Below, piece by piece: positions 23,641 to 32,419 of a stretch of 51,820 nucleotides of DNA. This stretch comes from Mesorhizobium sp. (GTDB lineage Bacteria > Pseudomonadota > Alphaproteobacteria > Rhizobiales > Rhizobiaceae). The notes under the pieces were generated by a model. The model was not told where the DNA came from, searched no databases, and saw nothing but the letters and a program-made list of their open reading frames with translations. Both the position numbers and the translations under genes were made by a program. Each line of letters opens with the position of its first letter. The first letter of the stretch is position 1. The stretch spans positions 1 to 51,820 of the forward strand of contig SAQE01000044.1 of assembly GCA_004020545.1 (NCBI GenBank). Reading direction: 5' to 3'.

Positions 23641-25184
23641 GGCGCAGCGCCACCCTCTTCGGCGCGGCGCGCGATGAACTCGTCGAGCACGCCCGCGGTG
23701 GCCGCAGCGGATGCAGGCGGTTGGAAATCGGCAAGGATCCGCTTCCAGACGCCGGTGGCGCGCTCAGTGGCGGTCTTGCCGCCGGCCTGCGTCCAGTTGC
23801 CGAAATTCGACCAGTCGGCCACCAGCGGCTCGTAGAAGGCGGTGCGGTAGCGCGTCATGGTGTGAGCGGCCGAGAAGAAATGGCCGCCGGGCTGCACTTC
23901 GGCGATGGCCTCGAAGCCGATGGCGTCGGCGTCGCCCGGTGTCGCGGCGCAAAGCTCGGCGATGGTCTGCAGGGCCTCGATGTCGGTAATCAGCTTCTCG
24001 AAGGAAACGCTCAGGCCCCCTTCCAGCCAGCCGGCGGCGTGGATGCAGACGGTCGAGCCCGCAAGCACCGAGCCCCACAGCGCGAATTGCGTCTCATGTG
24101 CTGCCTGCGCGTCTGAAACATTGGCGGCGCTGCCACCGCCCGAACGCCAGGGCAGGCCGGTGAAGCGCGCGAGCTGGCCTGCGCCAAGCGTCGCCTTGAT
24201 ATGCTCCGGCGTGCCGAAGGCCGGCGCTCCCGACTTCATGTCGACATTGGAGGAGAAGGAGCCGTAAACCACCGGCGCGCCGGGGCGCACGATCTGGGCG
24301 AGCGTCAAGCCGGCCAGCGCCTCCGCATGCTGCAGCGTCAGCGCGCCGGCGACCGTGATCGGCGCCATGGCGCCCGCCAGGCAGAAAGGCGTGATGATCG
24401 AGACCTGGCCGGCCTTGGCGAAGTCGATGATGCCTTGCGCCATCGGGATATCGAGCTGGCGCGGCGAGTTGGTGTTGATGACGGTGTAGCAATAGGCGCC
24501 GGCGCGGAACTCGTCCTCCGAGAGGCCGCGCGCCAGCCGGACCATCTCGAAACTGTCGTCGACCTGCGGTGTGCCGCGGGCGAAGACGAACGGCACCTTG
24601 TCGGATAGCGTCAGTTGCGCCTGGCCGGTGGCATAATGGCGAAAGCGTGTGTCGACGTCCTGCGGCTCGATGCAGGGGCCGAGCATATGCAGCACGTCGA
24701 AATGCTGCACCAGACGGATGAGGTCCTCGAAGGCTTGAAGCGTGCCCGGCCGACGGCCGCGTTCGAGATCGGTGACATTGGGCGCGCCGCAGCCGGCGAG
24801 GAAAGTCATCGTGCCAAGCTCCAGCGCAAGATCGCGGGAGCGGTCGCCGCCATGGGCCTGGATCGAGCGCGGCGCCAAGGCAAGGGCGGCCGCGACCATG
24901 TCGCGGCCGATCCTCACCATCTGGTTGTCCTCATTGACCAGGGCGCCGGCCCTGGCAAGAATGGCGCGTGCCTCCGGCAGCAGCACCTTGATGCCGAGCT
25001 CCTCCAGGACGCGCAGCGCCGTGTCGTGGATCGCGGCAACCTGGTCGTCGGAAAAGACCGGCTGCGGCAGGAACGGGTTCCTCAGCGAACGGTAGTTCGG
25101 GCGGCGGCTCGATTCGCTGCCCGCCTCGCCATTGCGTCCGCGCCGGCGTTCGCGCCTCAGATCGCGTGCGGCCTCGTCCATCAT
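23631..25184 (-). CDS. Trimethylamine methyltransferase (MttB) superfamily protein, non-pyrrolysine
   Basis: The 517-aa protein has the MttB fold signature: an N-terminal basic tail, then YRSLRNPFLPQPVFSDDQVAAIHDTALRVLEELGIKV. Conserved blocks follow (FLAGCGAPNVTDLERGRRPG, VVYGSFSSNVDMKSGAPAFG, FTGLPWRSGGGSAANVSDAQ). Archaeal MttB needs pyrrolysine at an in-frame UAG; this frame has none, so it belongs with the non-Pyl group that includes glycine-betaine and related quaternary-amine demethylases. ATG 25184 has AGGGAG 7 bases upstream. It lies 11 bases after the DMGDH-like gene. No corrinoid protein is nearby, so the methyl acceptor is unclear. Confidence 0.85.
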   Translation of the reverse strand: MMDEAARDLRRERRRGRNGEAGSESSRRPNYRSLRNPFLPQPVFSDDQVAAIHDTALRVLEELGIKVLLPEARAILARAGALVNEDNQMVRIGRDMVAAALALAPRSIQAHGGDRSRDLALELGTMTFLAGCGAPNVTDLERGRRPGTLQAFEDLIRLVQHFDVLHMLGPCIEPQDVDTRFRHYATGQAQLTLSDKVPFVFARGTPQVDDSFEMVRLARGLSEDEFRAGAYCYTVINTNSPRQLDIPMAQGIIDFAKAGQVSIITPFCLAGAMAPITVAGALTLQHAEALAGLTLAQIVRPGAPVVYGSFSSNVDMKSGAPAFGTPEHIKATLGAGQLARFTGLPWRSGGGSAANVSDAQAAHETQFALWGSVLAGSTVCIHAAGWLEGGLSVSFEKLITDIEALQTIAELCAATPGDADAIGFEAIAEVQPGGHFFSAAHTMTRYRTAFYEPLVADWSNFGNWTQAGGKTATERATGVWKRILADFQPPASAAATAGVLDEFIARRAEEGGAAPVS

Positions 25185-25195
25185 GTCCACTCTCC

Positions 25196-27607
25196 CTATT
25201 GCCGCATCGCATTGCCTTCGGGGTCGTATGGCGAGGCGGCGATGACGCGCGCCGGCCGTTCGACACCGACAATGTGTACGGAAAGCTGTGTCCCCTCCCC
25301 GGCGAAATCGTCATCCACCAACGCCAGGGCGACGCTCTTGCCGATGGTGTAGCCGTAGCCGCCGGAGGTGACGAAGCCGACACGCCGGCCCTGGCGCCAG
25401 ACCGGCTCGAAGCCGCTGGCATCGGCATCGAATGCGTCGACTTCGAGCGTGACGATCCGGCGCGAGACTCCGGCCTTGCGCTCCTCGAGCGCCGCTTCGC
25501 GGCCAACGAAGTCGCCCTTGGCGAAGGCGATGAAGCGGTCGAGCCCTGTCTGGCCGGGCGTGTAGCCTTGCGTGAACTCGCGCGACCAGATGCCGAAGCT
25601 CTTCTCCAGCCGCAGCGCGTTGAGTGCGTAGTAGCCAATCTCGGCGAGGCCGAGATCCTCGCCCGCGGCAAGCAGCGTCTCGCGCAGGCTCGCATGCAGT
25701 GTGGCCGGGCAGTTGATCTCGAAGCCGAGCTCGCCGGCGATCGACAGCCGCGCGACCCGGGCGCGCACCATGCCGATGTCGAAGTCGCCGCAGGACATGA
25801 AGGGCAAGGCATGCGCCGAGATATCCTGATGCGTGGTGCGCTCGACGATCCTGCGTGCGTTCGGGCCGGTGACAAGGAAGCCGGACATCGCGTCCGAGAT
25901 GTCGGTGATGGAGACGCCTTCTGTTCTATGCGCTTCGAACCAGCGCATGTGGAACTCGCGCAAATAGTAGGAACCCATGATCCAGTATTCGCCGCCGCCC
26001 CAGTTGAGCAGGGTGAGATCGCCTTTCAGGCGCCCGTCATGGCCGAGCATCGGCGCCAGCTTTGCGCGGCCAGGCTTCGGCAGCCTGCAGGCGAGCAGCC
26101 GGTCGAGCCAGGCCTCGGCGCCCGGTCCCGACACGGCGTAACGCGAGAAGGCCGTGGTATCGACGAGACCGGCGGCGCGCCGCACCTGCAGCACCTCGTC
26201 GCCGACGATGTCGAAGGCGTTGGAGCGCTTCAGCGTCGTCTCCTCGCGAAACCCCATCGGCGCGAAATAGGCGGGGATTTCCAGCCCCCAGGATGCCGTC
26301 CACTCGCAGCCTGCGGCGCTCATGCCGTCATAGGCGCCGGGACGCTTCAGCGGCCGGCCCGCCGGCAGCCGCTCGTTGGGGAAGGTCATGACGAAGCGCC
26401 GGGCATAGAACTGGCGCGTGGTCTGCTTGAGATATTCGCGGTTGGCGGCGAAGGCGCCGTAGCGGGCGATGTCCATGCCGAAGATGTCGGCCTGCGGCTC
26501 GCCGTAGATCATCCATTCGGCCAGCGACTTGCCGACGCCGCCGCCCTGGCTGAAGCCGGCCATGACGCCGCAGGCGACCCAGTAGTTCTTCAGGCCGCGC
26601 ACCGGCCCGACCAGCGGGTTGCCGTCGGGTGTGAAGGTGAAGGCGCCGTTGACCCATTTGCGGACGCCGGCGGTCGCCAGGCATGGGAAGCGCTGATAGG
26701 CCTTGGAAAGCTCGGGGGTGATGCGGTCGATGTCCTCGGGGATCAGCTCGATACCGTAATCCCAGGGCGCGCCGTCCATGTTCCAGTGTTTCGGGTTCTG
26801 CTCGTAGACACCGAGCAGCACGCCCTTGCGCTCCTGCCGCAGATAGGAGAAGCCGTCGAGATCGACGGCGAGGCCGAGTTCCTTGTCGAGGGCAGCAACC
26901 TCGGGAATGTCCTCGGTGACGAAATAGTGGTGCTCCATCGGCGTCACCGGCAGGTCGACGCCGGCCATGAGCCCGACCTGCTTGGCCCAGAGGCCGCCGG
27001 CATTGACGACGTGCTCGGCGACGATCGTGCCCTTTTCGGTGACGACGTCCCAGCCGCCGTTGGCGCGCGGCCTCAACTCGACGACGCGGTTGCGCAGGAT
27101 GACATCGGCGCCGCGCTTCTTCGCAGCGCCTGCATAGGCCTGCGTCGTGCCATAAGGGTCGAGATGGCCCTCGTTGGAATCGTAGAGGCCGCCCAGCACA
27201 TCGCTGACATCGACGATCGGGCAGATCCCCTTGATCTCCTCGGGCGTCACCAGCCGGGCCGTCTCGATGCCAACCGACTGGAACACCGCCCAGGCCGATT
27301 TCAGCCATTCCCAGCGCTGTGGGTTGCTCGCCATGTTGACGCCGCCTGTCATGTGCAGCCCGGCGTTCTGGCCGGACTCGGCCTCGATCTCGCGATAAAG
27401 CTTGATCGTGTAATCCTGCAGCGCCGCGACATTGGGATCGGCGTTGAGCGCATGGAAGCCGGCGGCCGCGTGCCAGGTCGAGCCCGCCGTCAGCTCGGCG
27501 CGCTCGATGAGCGCCACGTCGCTCCAGCCGAACCGCGTGAGGTGATAGAGCACCGAGGCGCCGACCACGCCTCCCCCGATGACGACTGCCCGGTAATGCG
27601 ACTTCAC
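25196..27607 (-). CDS. DMGDH/sarcosine dehydrogenase-like FAD oxidoreductase with GcvT domain
   Basis: The 803-aa two-part enzyme is expected to oxidise an N-methyl group and pass the one-carbon unit to tetrahydrofolate. The N-terminal FAD/DAO domain has VVIGGGVVGAS (about 8-18) and AGSTWHAAAG, where H46 matches the histidine that carries covalent FAD in dimethylglycine dehydrogenases. A linker domain and GcvT-like folate domain occupy about 430-800 (ELGFEINCPATLHASL, EKSFGIWSREFTQGYTPGQT, VTSGGYGYTIGKSVALALV). GTG 27607 is chosen because GGGAG lies 6 bases upstream. It forms an operon with the MttB-like gene, opposite a TetR gene. Confidence 0.88.
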   Translation of the reverse strand: MKSHYRAVVIGGGVVGASVLYHLTRFGWSDVALIERAELTAGSTWHAAAGFHALNADPNVAALQDYTIKLYREIEAESGQNAGLHMTGGVNMASNPQRWEWLKSAWAVFQSVGIETARLVTPEEIKGICPIVDVSDVLGGLYDSNEGHLDPYGTTQAYAGAAKKRGADVILRNRVVELRPRANGGWDVVTEKGTIVAEHVVNAGGLWAKQVGLMAGVDLPVTPMEHHYFVTEDIPEVAALDKELGLAVDLDGFSYLRQERKGVLLGVYEQNPKHWNMDGAPWDYGIELIPEDIDRITPELSKAYQRFPCLATAGVRKWVNGAFTFTPDGNPLVGPVRGLKNYWVACGVMAGFSQGGGVGKSLAEWMIYGEPQADIFGMDIARYGAFAANREYLKQTTRQFYARRFVMTFPNERLPAGRPLKRPGAYDGMSAAGCEWTASWGLEIPAYFAPMGFREETTLKRSNAFDIVGDEVLQVRRAAGLVDTTAFSRYAVSGPGAEAWLDRLLACRLPKPGRAKLAPMLGHDGRLKGDLTLLNWGGGEYWIMGSYYLREFHMRWFEAHRTEGVSITDISDAMSGFLVTGPNARRIVERTTHQDISAHALPFMSCGDFDIGMVRARVARLSIAGELGFEINCPATLHASLRETLLAAGEDLGLAEIGYYALNALRLEKSFGIWSREFTQGYTPGQTGLDRFIAFAKGDFVGREAALEERKAGVSRRIVTLEVDAFDADASGFEPVWRQGRRVGFVTSGGYGYTIGKSVALALVDDDFAGEGTQLSVHIVGVERPARVIAASPYDPEGNAMRQ

Positions 27608-27646
27608 GAGCCTCTCCCTCTCGTTGGAGGCCCTTACGGTACATGA

Positions 27647-27680
27647 CCTGGACATATGTGTCTAGACACTTCTGTCCAGA
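27647..27680. promoter_or_regulatory. Candidate TetR operator: 32-bp palindrome
   Basis: A palindrome centred between 27663 and 27664 has a perfect 12-bp core GTGTCTAGACAC and outer arms CTGGACA/TGTCCAG (27648-27654 and 27673-27679). Only two base pairs of the 32 bp mismatch. It lies 41 bases from the oxidoreductase start and 40 bases from the TetR start, in the divergent promoter region, so it is the likely site of autoregulated repression. Confidence 0.7.
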
Positions 27681-27718
27681 GCTTGCGCAGAGTTTCGTGC
27701 CATGCCTATTGTGCGGCC

Positions 27719-28357
27719 ATGATCATGACCGCTCCTCAAGCCGAACCATCGCCCGGCAACACCAAGGTCACGCGCTCGGACTGGATCAATCTGGCGCTTG
27801 AAACGCTGATTTCGGACGGCATCGAGAGCGTGCGCGTGCTTACGCTCGGCCAGAAGCTCGGCGTGTCGCGCTCGAGCTTCTACTGGTATTTCGCAAGCCG
27901 CCAGGACCTGCTCGACCAGTTGCTCAAGCATTGGCACGACACCAACACCACGGCGATCGTCGAGCGTGCCCGCCGTCCGGCCGAGACCATCATCATGGGC
28001 GTCATGAACGTGTTCGAATGCTGGGCCGACGAGCGGCTGTTCGACCCGAGGCTCGACTTCGCCGTGCGCGAATGGGCCAGGCGCTCGGCCGACGTGCGGC
28101 GCATGATCGACCAGGCCGACGACGAGCGCCTCACCGCCATCCGCGACATGTACCGGCGGCACGGCTATGACGACGAGGACGCCTTCATCCGCGCTCGCGT
28201 CCTTTACTACATGCAGATCGGTTACTACGTGCTCGACCTCAAGGAACCGGTCGAGGCCCGGGTCAGCCATCTCGCCGCCTATCTGCGCTCCTTCACCGGA
28301 CAGGAGCCGACCGAAGCGGATGTGGCGCATTTCATGCGCTTCATCGCAGCGCGGTGA
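27719..28357 (+). CDS. TetR/AcrR-family repressor
   Basis: The 212-aa regulator has an HTH at about 19-64 (TRSDWINLALETLISDGIES, VRVLTLGQKLGVSRSSFYWY, FASRQDLLDQLLKHW). The long helical C-terminal ligand domain ends FMRFIAAR. It is divergent from the DMGDH-like/MttB-like operon with a large palindrome between them, so it probably controls that operon and itself. The inducer is presumably the methylated substrate or a breakdown product. ATG 27719 or 27725 is the start; the upstream frame from 27656 runs through the palindrome and is unlikely to be translated. Confidence 0.88.
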   Translation: MIMTAPQAEPSPGNTKVTRSDWINLALETLISDGIESVRVLTLGQKLGVSRSSFYWYFASRQDLLDQLLKHWHDTNTTAIVERARRPAETIIMGVMNVFECWADERLFDPRLDFAVREWARRSADVRRMIDQADDERLTAIRDMYRRHGYDDEDAFIRARVLYYMQIGYYVLDLKEPVEARVSHLAAYLRSFTGQEPTEADVAHFMRFIAAR

Positions 28358-28526
28358 TATCAGTCGGCCGATCACGGCCGATGCGCTTCCCTTCAACAAA
28401 GCTTTGTGCTGTGGCTTCGCTGCCCTTGTGAGCGATGATAAAATGGTCGAATAGTTTGACAGGGTGCCACCCTGAAACTGCCTGCATGCTGTTTCCGGGC
28501 GAAGCGCGCCGGGGCGGAAGTCTGGA

Positions 28527-30683
28527 ATGGCAAGTCCTTCGAAACCACGCAAGAGAAGAGGCCGGATCGCCTCGGCGGCTCTTGCCGTCGACGCGTGGCT
28601 CGATTCCTCGCTTTACGAAATCGGCTTCAAGGCGCGCGAATTCTGGGAAGCGGCCACCATCTTTTTCCGCCGTTTCCGCCTGCATGGCTGGCGCCGCGCC
28701 ATCATCGAGGTGCTGAGCGAAGGCTTCACCATGGGCGCTGGCGGCTTCGTGGTGCTCCTGGCGCTGGCGATGCCCGCCTTCGACATCACCGCCGGCGATT
28801 GGCGCAACCAGGGCGACTTCGCCGTCACCTTCCTCGACCGCTACGGCAACGAGATCGGTCAGCGCGGCATCATTCAGCGCGATTCCGTACCGGTCGACGA
28901 GATGCCGGATATCGTCATTAAGGCGGTGCTGGCGACCGAGGACCGGCGTTTCTTCGACCACTACGGCATCGACGTCCTCGGCCTGTCGCGCGCGGTCTTC
29001 GAGAACGTGCGCGCCAATTCGGTGGTCCAGGGCGGCTCCAGCATCACGCAGCAGCTCGCCAAGAACCTGTTCCTTTCCAACGAGCGCACCATCGAGCGCA
29101 AGATCAAGGAAGCTTTTCTCTCGCTGTGGCTGGAGGCGAACCTCTCGAAGAAGGATATCCTGCAGCTCTATCTCGACCGCGCCTATATGGGCGGCGGCAC
29201 GTTCGGCATCGAGGCGGCGGCGGATTTCTATTTCGGCAAGAGTGTCAAGGACCTGAACCTCGCCGAGGCGGCGATGCTCGCCGGCCTGTTCAAGGCGCCG
29301 ACCAAATATGCCCCGCACATCAACCTGCCGGCTGCTCGCGCGCGCGCCAACGTGGTGCTCTCCAACCTCGTCGATGCCGGCTTCATGACCGAGGGCCAGG
29401 TGCTGCAGGCTCGGCTGCATCCGGCAGATGTCGTCGACCGCGGCGAGCAGAAGAGCCCCGACTATTTCCTCGACTGGGCCTTCGACGAGGTCAAGAAGAT
29501 CGCCAAGCCCGGCCAGCATTCGCTGGTTGCCCATACGACCTTCGACGCCAATATCCAGAAGGCGGCGGAAGAGTCGGTCGAGTACCATCTCAGGCAGTTC
29601 GGCAAGGAATACAACGTCACCGAAGGCGCGGTGGTGGTGATCGAGACCAACGGCGCGGTGCGCGCCATCGTCGGCGGCCGCGACTATGGCGCCAGCCAGT
29701 TCAACCGCGCCACCAAGGCGCTGCGCCAGACCGGCTCGTCGTTCAAGCCTTACGTCTATGCCACGGCGATGGAGCACGGTTTTACACCGGACTCGGTGGT
29801 CTCCGGCGGTCCGATCAGCTGGGGCAGCTGGTCGCCGCACAACTACAGCGGCGGATCGGCCGGCAATGTCACGCTGCTGACCGCAATCGCCAAGTCGATC
29901 AACACCGTGCCGGTGCGGCTCGCCAAGGATCATCTCGGTATCGCCCCGATCAAGGCGATGGCCGAATCGATGGGCGTGGAATCGCCGCTGGAATCACACA
30001 AGACCATGGTGCTCGGCACGTCCCTGATGACGGTGATGGACCAGGCGACGGGCTACAGCGTCTTTGCCCAGAACGGCTTCGTTGGCTCCAGGCACGGCAT
30101 CACCCAGCTCGTCACCCGCACCGGCGAAGTGGTCTATGATTGGACCAAGGACGCGACGCCGCCGCACCGCGTGTTGTCGGAACAGGCGCTGAAATACATG
30201 AACACCATGCTGGCGGCGGTGCCGGTGATCGGCACGGCAAGGCGCGCCCAGCTTCCCAACATCGTCGTCGCCGGCAAGACCGGCACGACGCAATCCTACC
30301 GCGACGCCTGGTTCGTAGGCTTCACCGGCAACTACACGGCCGCCGTCTGGCTCGGCAATGACGACTTCACCCCGACCAACAAGATGACCGGCGGTTCGCT
30401 GCCGGCGATGGTATGGCAGCGCCTGATGGTCTATGCGCATCAGAACATCGACCTGAAGCCGATCCCGGGCATCGATCATCCATTCGTCGACCCGGAGGTC
30501 GCGGCCAAGGCCGAGGAGGCGGCGAAGAAAGAGGCCGCAGACGCCACGGCGCAGGCGGAGGCCGAGCGACCGCCGGTGCTCTCCAGCCGCACCACGCAGA
30601 CGCTGAGGGACATGACCAAGACTTTCCAGGCGGCACCCGTTCTCAACGCACCCACCCTGCCGGAGACGCTGTCGGCGCTTTAA
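28527..30683 (+). CDS. Class A penicillin-binding protein (PBP1A-type)
   Basis: Bifunctional peptidoglycan polymerase/cross-linker of 718 aa. A basic cytoplasmic tail precedes a membrane anchor near 68-85. The GT51 glycosyltransferase domain follows, with E138 in ATEDRRFFDHYGID and the block QGGSSITQQLAKNLFL. The transpeptidase domain has S404-x-x-K407 (TGSSFKP), SIN of AKSINTVPV and KTGT at 584-587. A Glu/Ala-rich tail (about 655-690) is unstructured. Alphaproteobacterial genomes usually carry several class A PBPs; the exact paralogue is not decided here. Confidence 0.93.
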   Translation: MASPSKPRKRRGRIASAALAVDAWLDSSLYEIGFKAREFWEAATIFFRRFRLHGWRRAIIEVLSEGFTMGAGGFVVLLALAMPAFDITAGDWRNQGDFAVTFLDRYGNEIGQRGIIQRDSVPVDEMPDIVIKAVLATEDRRFFDHYGIDVLGLSRAVFENVRANSVVQGGSSITQQLAKNLFLSNERTIERKIKEAFLSLWLEANLSKKDILQLYLDRAYMGGGTFGIEAAADFYFGKSVKDLNLAEAAMLAGLFKAPTKYAPHINLPAARARANVVLSNLVDAGFMTEGQVLQARLHPADVVDRGEQKSPDYFLDWAFDEVKKIAKPGQHSLVAHTTFDANIQKAAEESVEYHLRQFGKEYNVTEGAVVVIETNGAVRAIVGGRDYGASQFNRATKALRQTGSSFKPYVYATAMEHGFTPDSVVSGGPISWGSWSPHNYSGGSAGNVTLLTAIAKSINTVPVRLAKDHLGIAPIKAMAESMGVESPLESHKTMVLGTSLMTVMDQATGYSVFAQNGFVGSRHGITQLVTRTGEVVYDWTKDATPPHRVLSEQALKYMNTMLAAVPVIGTARRAQLPNIVVAGKTGTTQSYRDAWFVGFTGNYTAAVWLGNDDFTPTNKMTGGSLPAMVWQRLMVYAHQNIDLKPIPGIDHPFVDPEVAAKAEEAAKKEAADATAQAEAERPPVLSSRTTQTLRDMTKTFQAAPVLNAPTLPETLSAL

Positions 30684-30709
30684 GTCCTTGTTTTGATGCA
30701 TATCGTTTT

Positions 30710-30734
30710 CCCAAAACCGCTGCACAGTTTTGGG
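30710..30734. repeat. Hairpin between convergent PBP1A and DUF930 genes
   Basis: CCCAAAAC and GTTTTGGG form an 8-bp stem around CGCTGCACA. The wider sequence (GATGCATATCGTTTTCCC just before it) is of the dispersed intergenic repeat type seen in rhizobia. The DUF930 stop codon is 10 bases further on. It could act as a two-way terminator. Confidence 0.5.
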
Positions 30735-30743
30735 GGACAGGCC

Positions 30744-31901
30744 CTAGTGGAGACTAGGCAATCTGAGACGGGCCCATTCACCGCGTGGGATCTCAGCGCC
30801 GACACGGAAGTTGAACGACAAGACCCTCGTCGCTTCGGCATCGACCTCGCACCGGAAGCCTAGGCGGTACCATGTGGTTGCCGTGCTGAAAGCGGCCTCC
30901 GGAGGGGCAAGAACATTGCCCACCTTCAGCGGAATGGATGGCAGCCATTTGGGAGAATAAGAGGCCTCCTGCAATTCCTGATTCAGAACGCTGCCGCAAA
31001 GGTTGGCAACCCTCTGATCGCGAGGCACGCCGCTCATAGAGCTTGTGGCCAGCGCATCGCCGGTAGCGCCCTGCGAGTAGAGCTTTCGAACACCGGGAAG
31101 GCCCGAATAGATCGGCGATCCAGCAACGGCGGCGTTGGTGGAACTTGGCGTCCCGGCGCTCCTGCTGCGGGACTTCGAGACCCTTGCAGGCCTGAACTTC
31201 AGCGCATTTGCGGGTTTGGGCTTTGGCTTTTCGGCCGTGGCCGGAAGCTCGACCTTACCGTCGCTCTCAGCACCCAACGGCGTCGGCGCCACGGCTTTTT
31301 CGGCGGTTTGCGCTCCTGCGTCTTGTTTGTCCGCCTGCTGTTTATCCGTGTCCTGGGCTGTCTGCTTCTCTTCACTCTGCGTCGGCTTGGCGTCCGTCGC
31401 GGCGGTTACCGGCTTGTCGTCAGCCTTGCTTGGATCTGCCCGCTGATCGGCGTCTGCCGGCGCGGCAGATTGGTTCTGTGCAGCCTTCGGCACGGCAGGC
31501 GGCTTCGAATCGTTATCCTTGGCCGGCGAGGGCGTGTTGTCTCGATCGCCGCCTCCATCCAGTGATTCCCTCGGACCGGTATCCTTGTCGCCGTACTGAA
31601 AAACGGGCTTCAGCACCGCGATAGCTGGTGGCTTCGGCGGCTGCTTTTCCAGCAAGGGCGGTTTTTCAGCCTTCGGTTCCGGCGGCTTTTCGGCCTTTGG
31701 CTGCGGTGTGGGTGGAGGCTTCGGTTTCGGTTGCTCGGGCGGAGGCACAAGCGCGACATTGACCGGCTGTTCCTGGTCCGGCTGTTGGGCAGGTCTCGGC
31801 AGGCTATAGACCAGAAACGCTGCGATGAGCGCATGCAGGATCAGCGATGCGGGCAAGGCCCACGCCAAATTCCAACGCCGTTCCTCTGTCTCGCCCTTCA
31901 T
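30744..31901 (-). CDS. DUF930 protein with TonB-like architecture
   Basis: The 385-aa protein has a short basic N-terminus and one membrane helix (about 13-36, LAWALPASLILHALIAAFLV). A long Pro/Lys-rich and then Ala/Asp/Gln-rich periplasmic spacer (about 45-250) follows, and a C-terminal DUF930 domain (about 270-385, with CGSVLNQELQEASYSPKWLP and FRVGAEIPRGEWARL). The overall plan copies TonB/TolA, which span the periplasm, but the C-terminal domain is different. Function is unknown. The start at ATG 31901 puts the helix at the usual place; the frame extends 27 codons further. Confidence 0.78.
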   Translation of the reverse strand: MKGETEERRWNLAWALPASLILHALIAAFLVYSLPRPAQQPDQEQPVNVALVPPPEQPKPKPPPTPQPKAEKPPEPKAEKPPLLEKQPPKPPAIAVLKPVFQYGDKDTGPRESLDGGGDRDNTPSPAKDNDSKPPAVPKAAQNQSAAPADADQRADPSKADDKPVTAATDAKPTQSEEKQTAQDTDKQQADKQDAGAQTAEKAVAPTPLGAESDGKVELPATAEKPKPKPANALKFRPARVSKSRSRSAGTPSSTNAAVAGSPIYSGLPGVRKLYSQGATGDALATSSMSGVPRDQRVANLCGSVLNQELQEASYSPKWLPSIPLKVGNVLAPPEAAFSTATTWYRLGFRCEVDAEATRVLSFNFRVGAEIPRGEWARLRLPSLH

Positions 31902-32008
31902 CCCGATCGATGTGGAACGAAATGGCGGCGGCTTCAAGCACAGGCATCGGATCGGAGCGAACCAGTACCTTTTCACAGTCATAAGACGCGGGCCGCATTG
32001 TGGCGACG

Positions 32009-32419
32009 CTAGCTTCTGACGGCCTCGTCAATGACCGCTATCGCGTCGACCTCTATGAGGTAGCCTGGGGACATTATCGCTACCCCGACCACCACATTCG
32101 CTGGCTTGTGATCTCCAAACAGCGAAATCTGCGCTTCTTCGATGATCGGAACGTGTTCATCGCGCTTATAGTCGACAATGTAGATTGTGATCTTGCAAAC
32201 TTGCTCAGGCCGGGCGCCTGCCGCACTGAGCGCTCGGCCGAGATTGCCGAATGCCAGGCGCGCTTGCGCCGCAAAATCACCATACCCAACGAGCTTGCCG
32301 TGTATGTCTTCGGGCTGCTGACCTGAGACGAATACCAGCTTGGATCCTGTCGCGACGACGACCTGCGTGTACATCTCTGGAACTGGCAGATCATCTGGGT
32401 TGATGAGTTCGAGCGACAT
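32009..32419 (-). CDS. RidA/YjgF-family protein
   Basis: The 136-aa protein of the RidA superfamily forms trimers and in many cases hydrolyses reactive enamine/imine intermediates. The family blocks VFVSGQQPEDIHGKLVGYGD, QARLAFGNLGRALSAAGARP and VCKITIYIVD are clear, ending LIEVDAIAVID. The C-terminal part has VGVAIMSPGYLIEV in place of the more usual strand with the catalytic arginine, so canonical deaminase activity should not be assumed. It is followed by the DUF930 gene on the same strand. Confidence 0.85.
   Translation of the reverse strand: MSLELINPDDLPVPEMYTQVVVATGSKLVFVSGQQPEDIHGKLVGYGDFAAQARLAFGNLGRALSAAGARPEQVCKITIYIVDYKRDEHVPIIEEAQISLFGDHKPANVVVGVAIMSPGYLIEVDAIAVIDEAVRS

Noticed and set aside
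23631-25184. Pyrrolysine-dependent MttB
   Set aside because: The frame is continuous without an in-frame TAG, and no pyl genes are seen.
25166-27646. An 826-residue frame opposite the DMGDH-like gene
   Set aside because: Shadow frame; the opposite strand carries GVVGAS, STWHAAAG and GcvT blocks.
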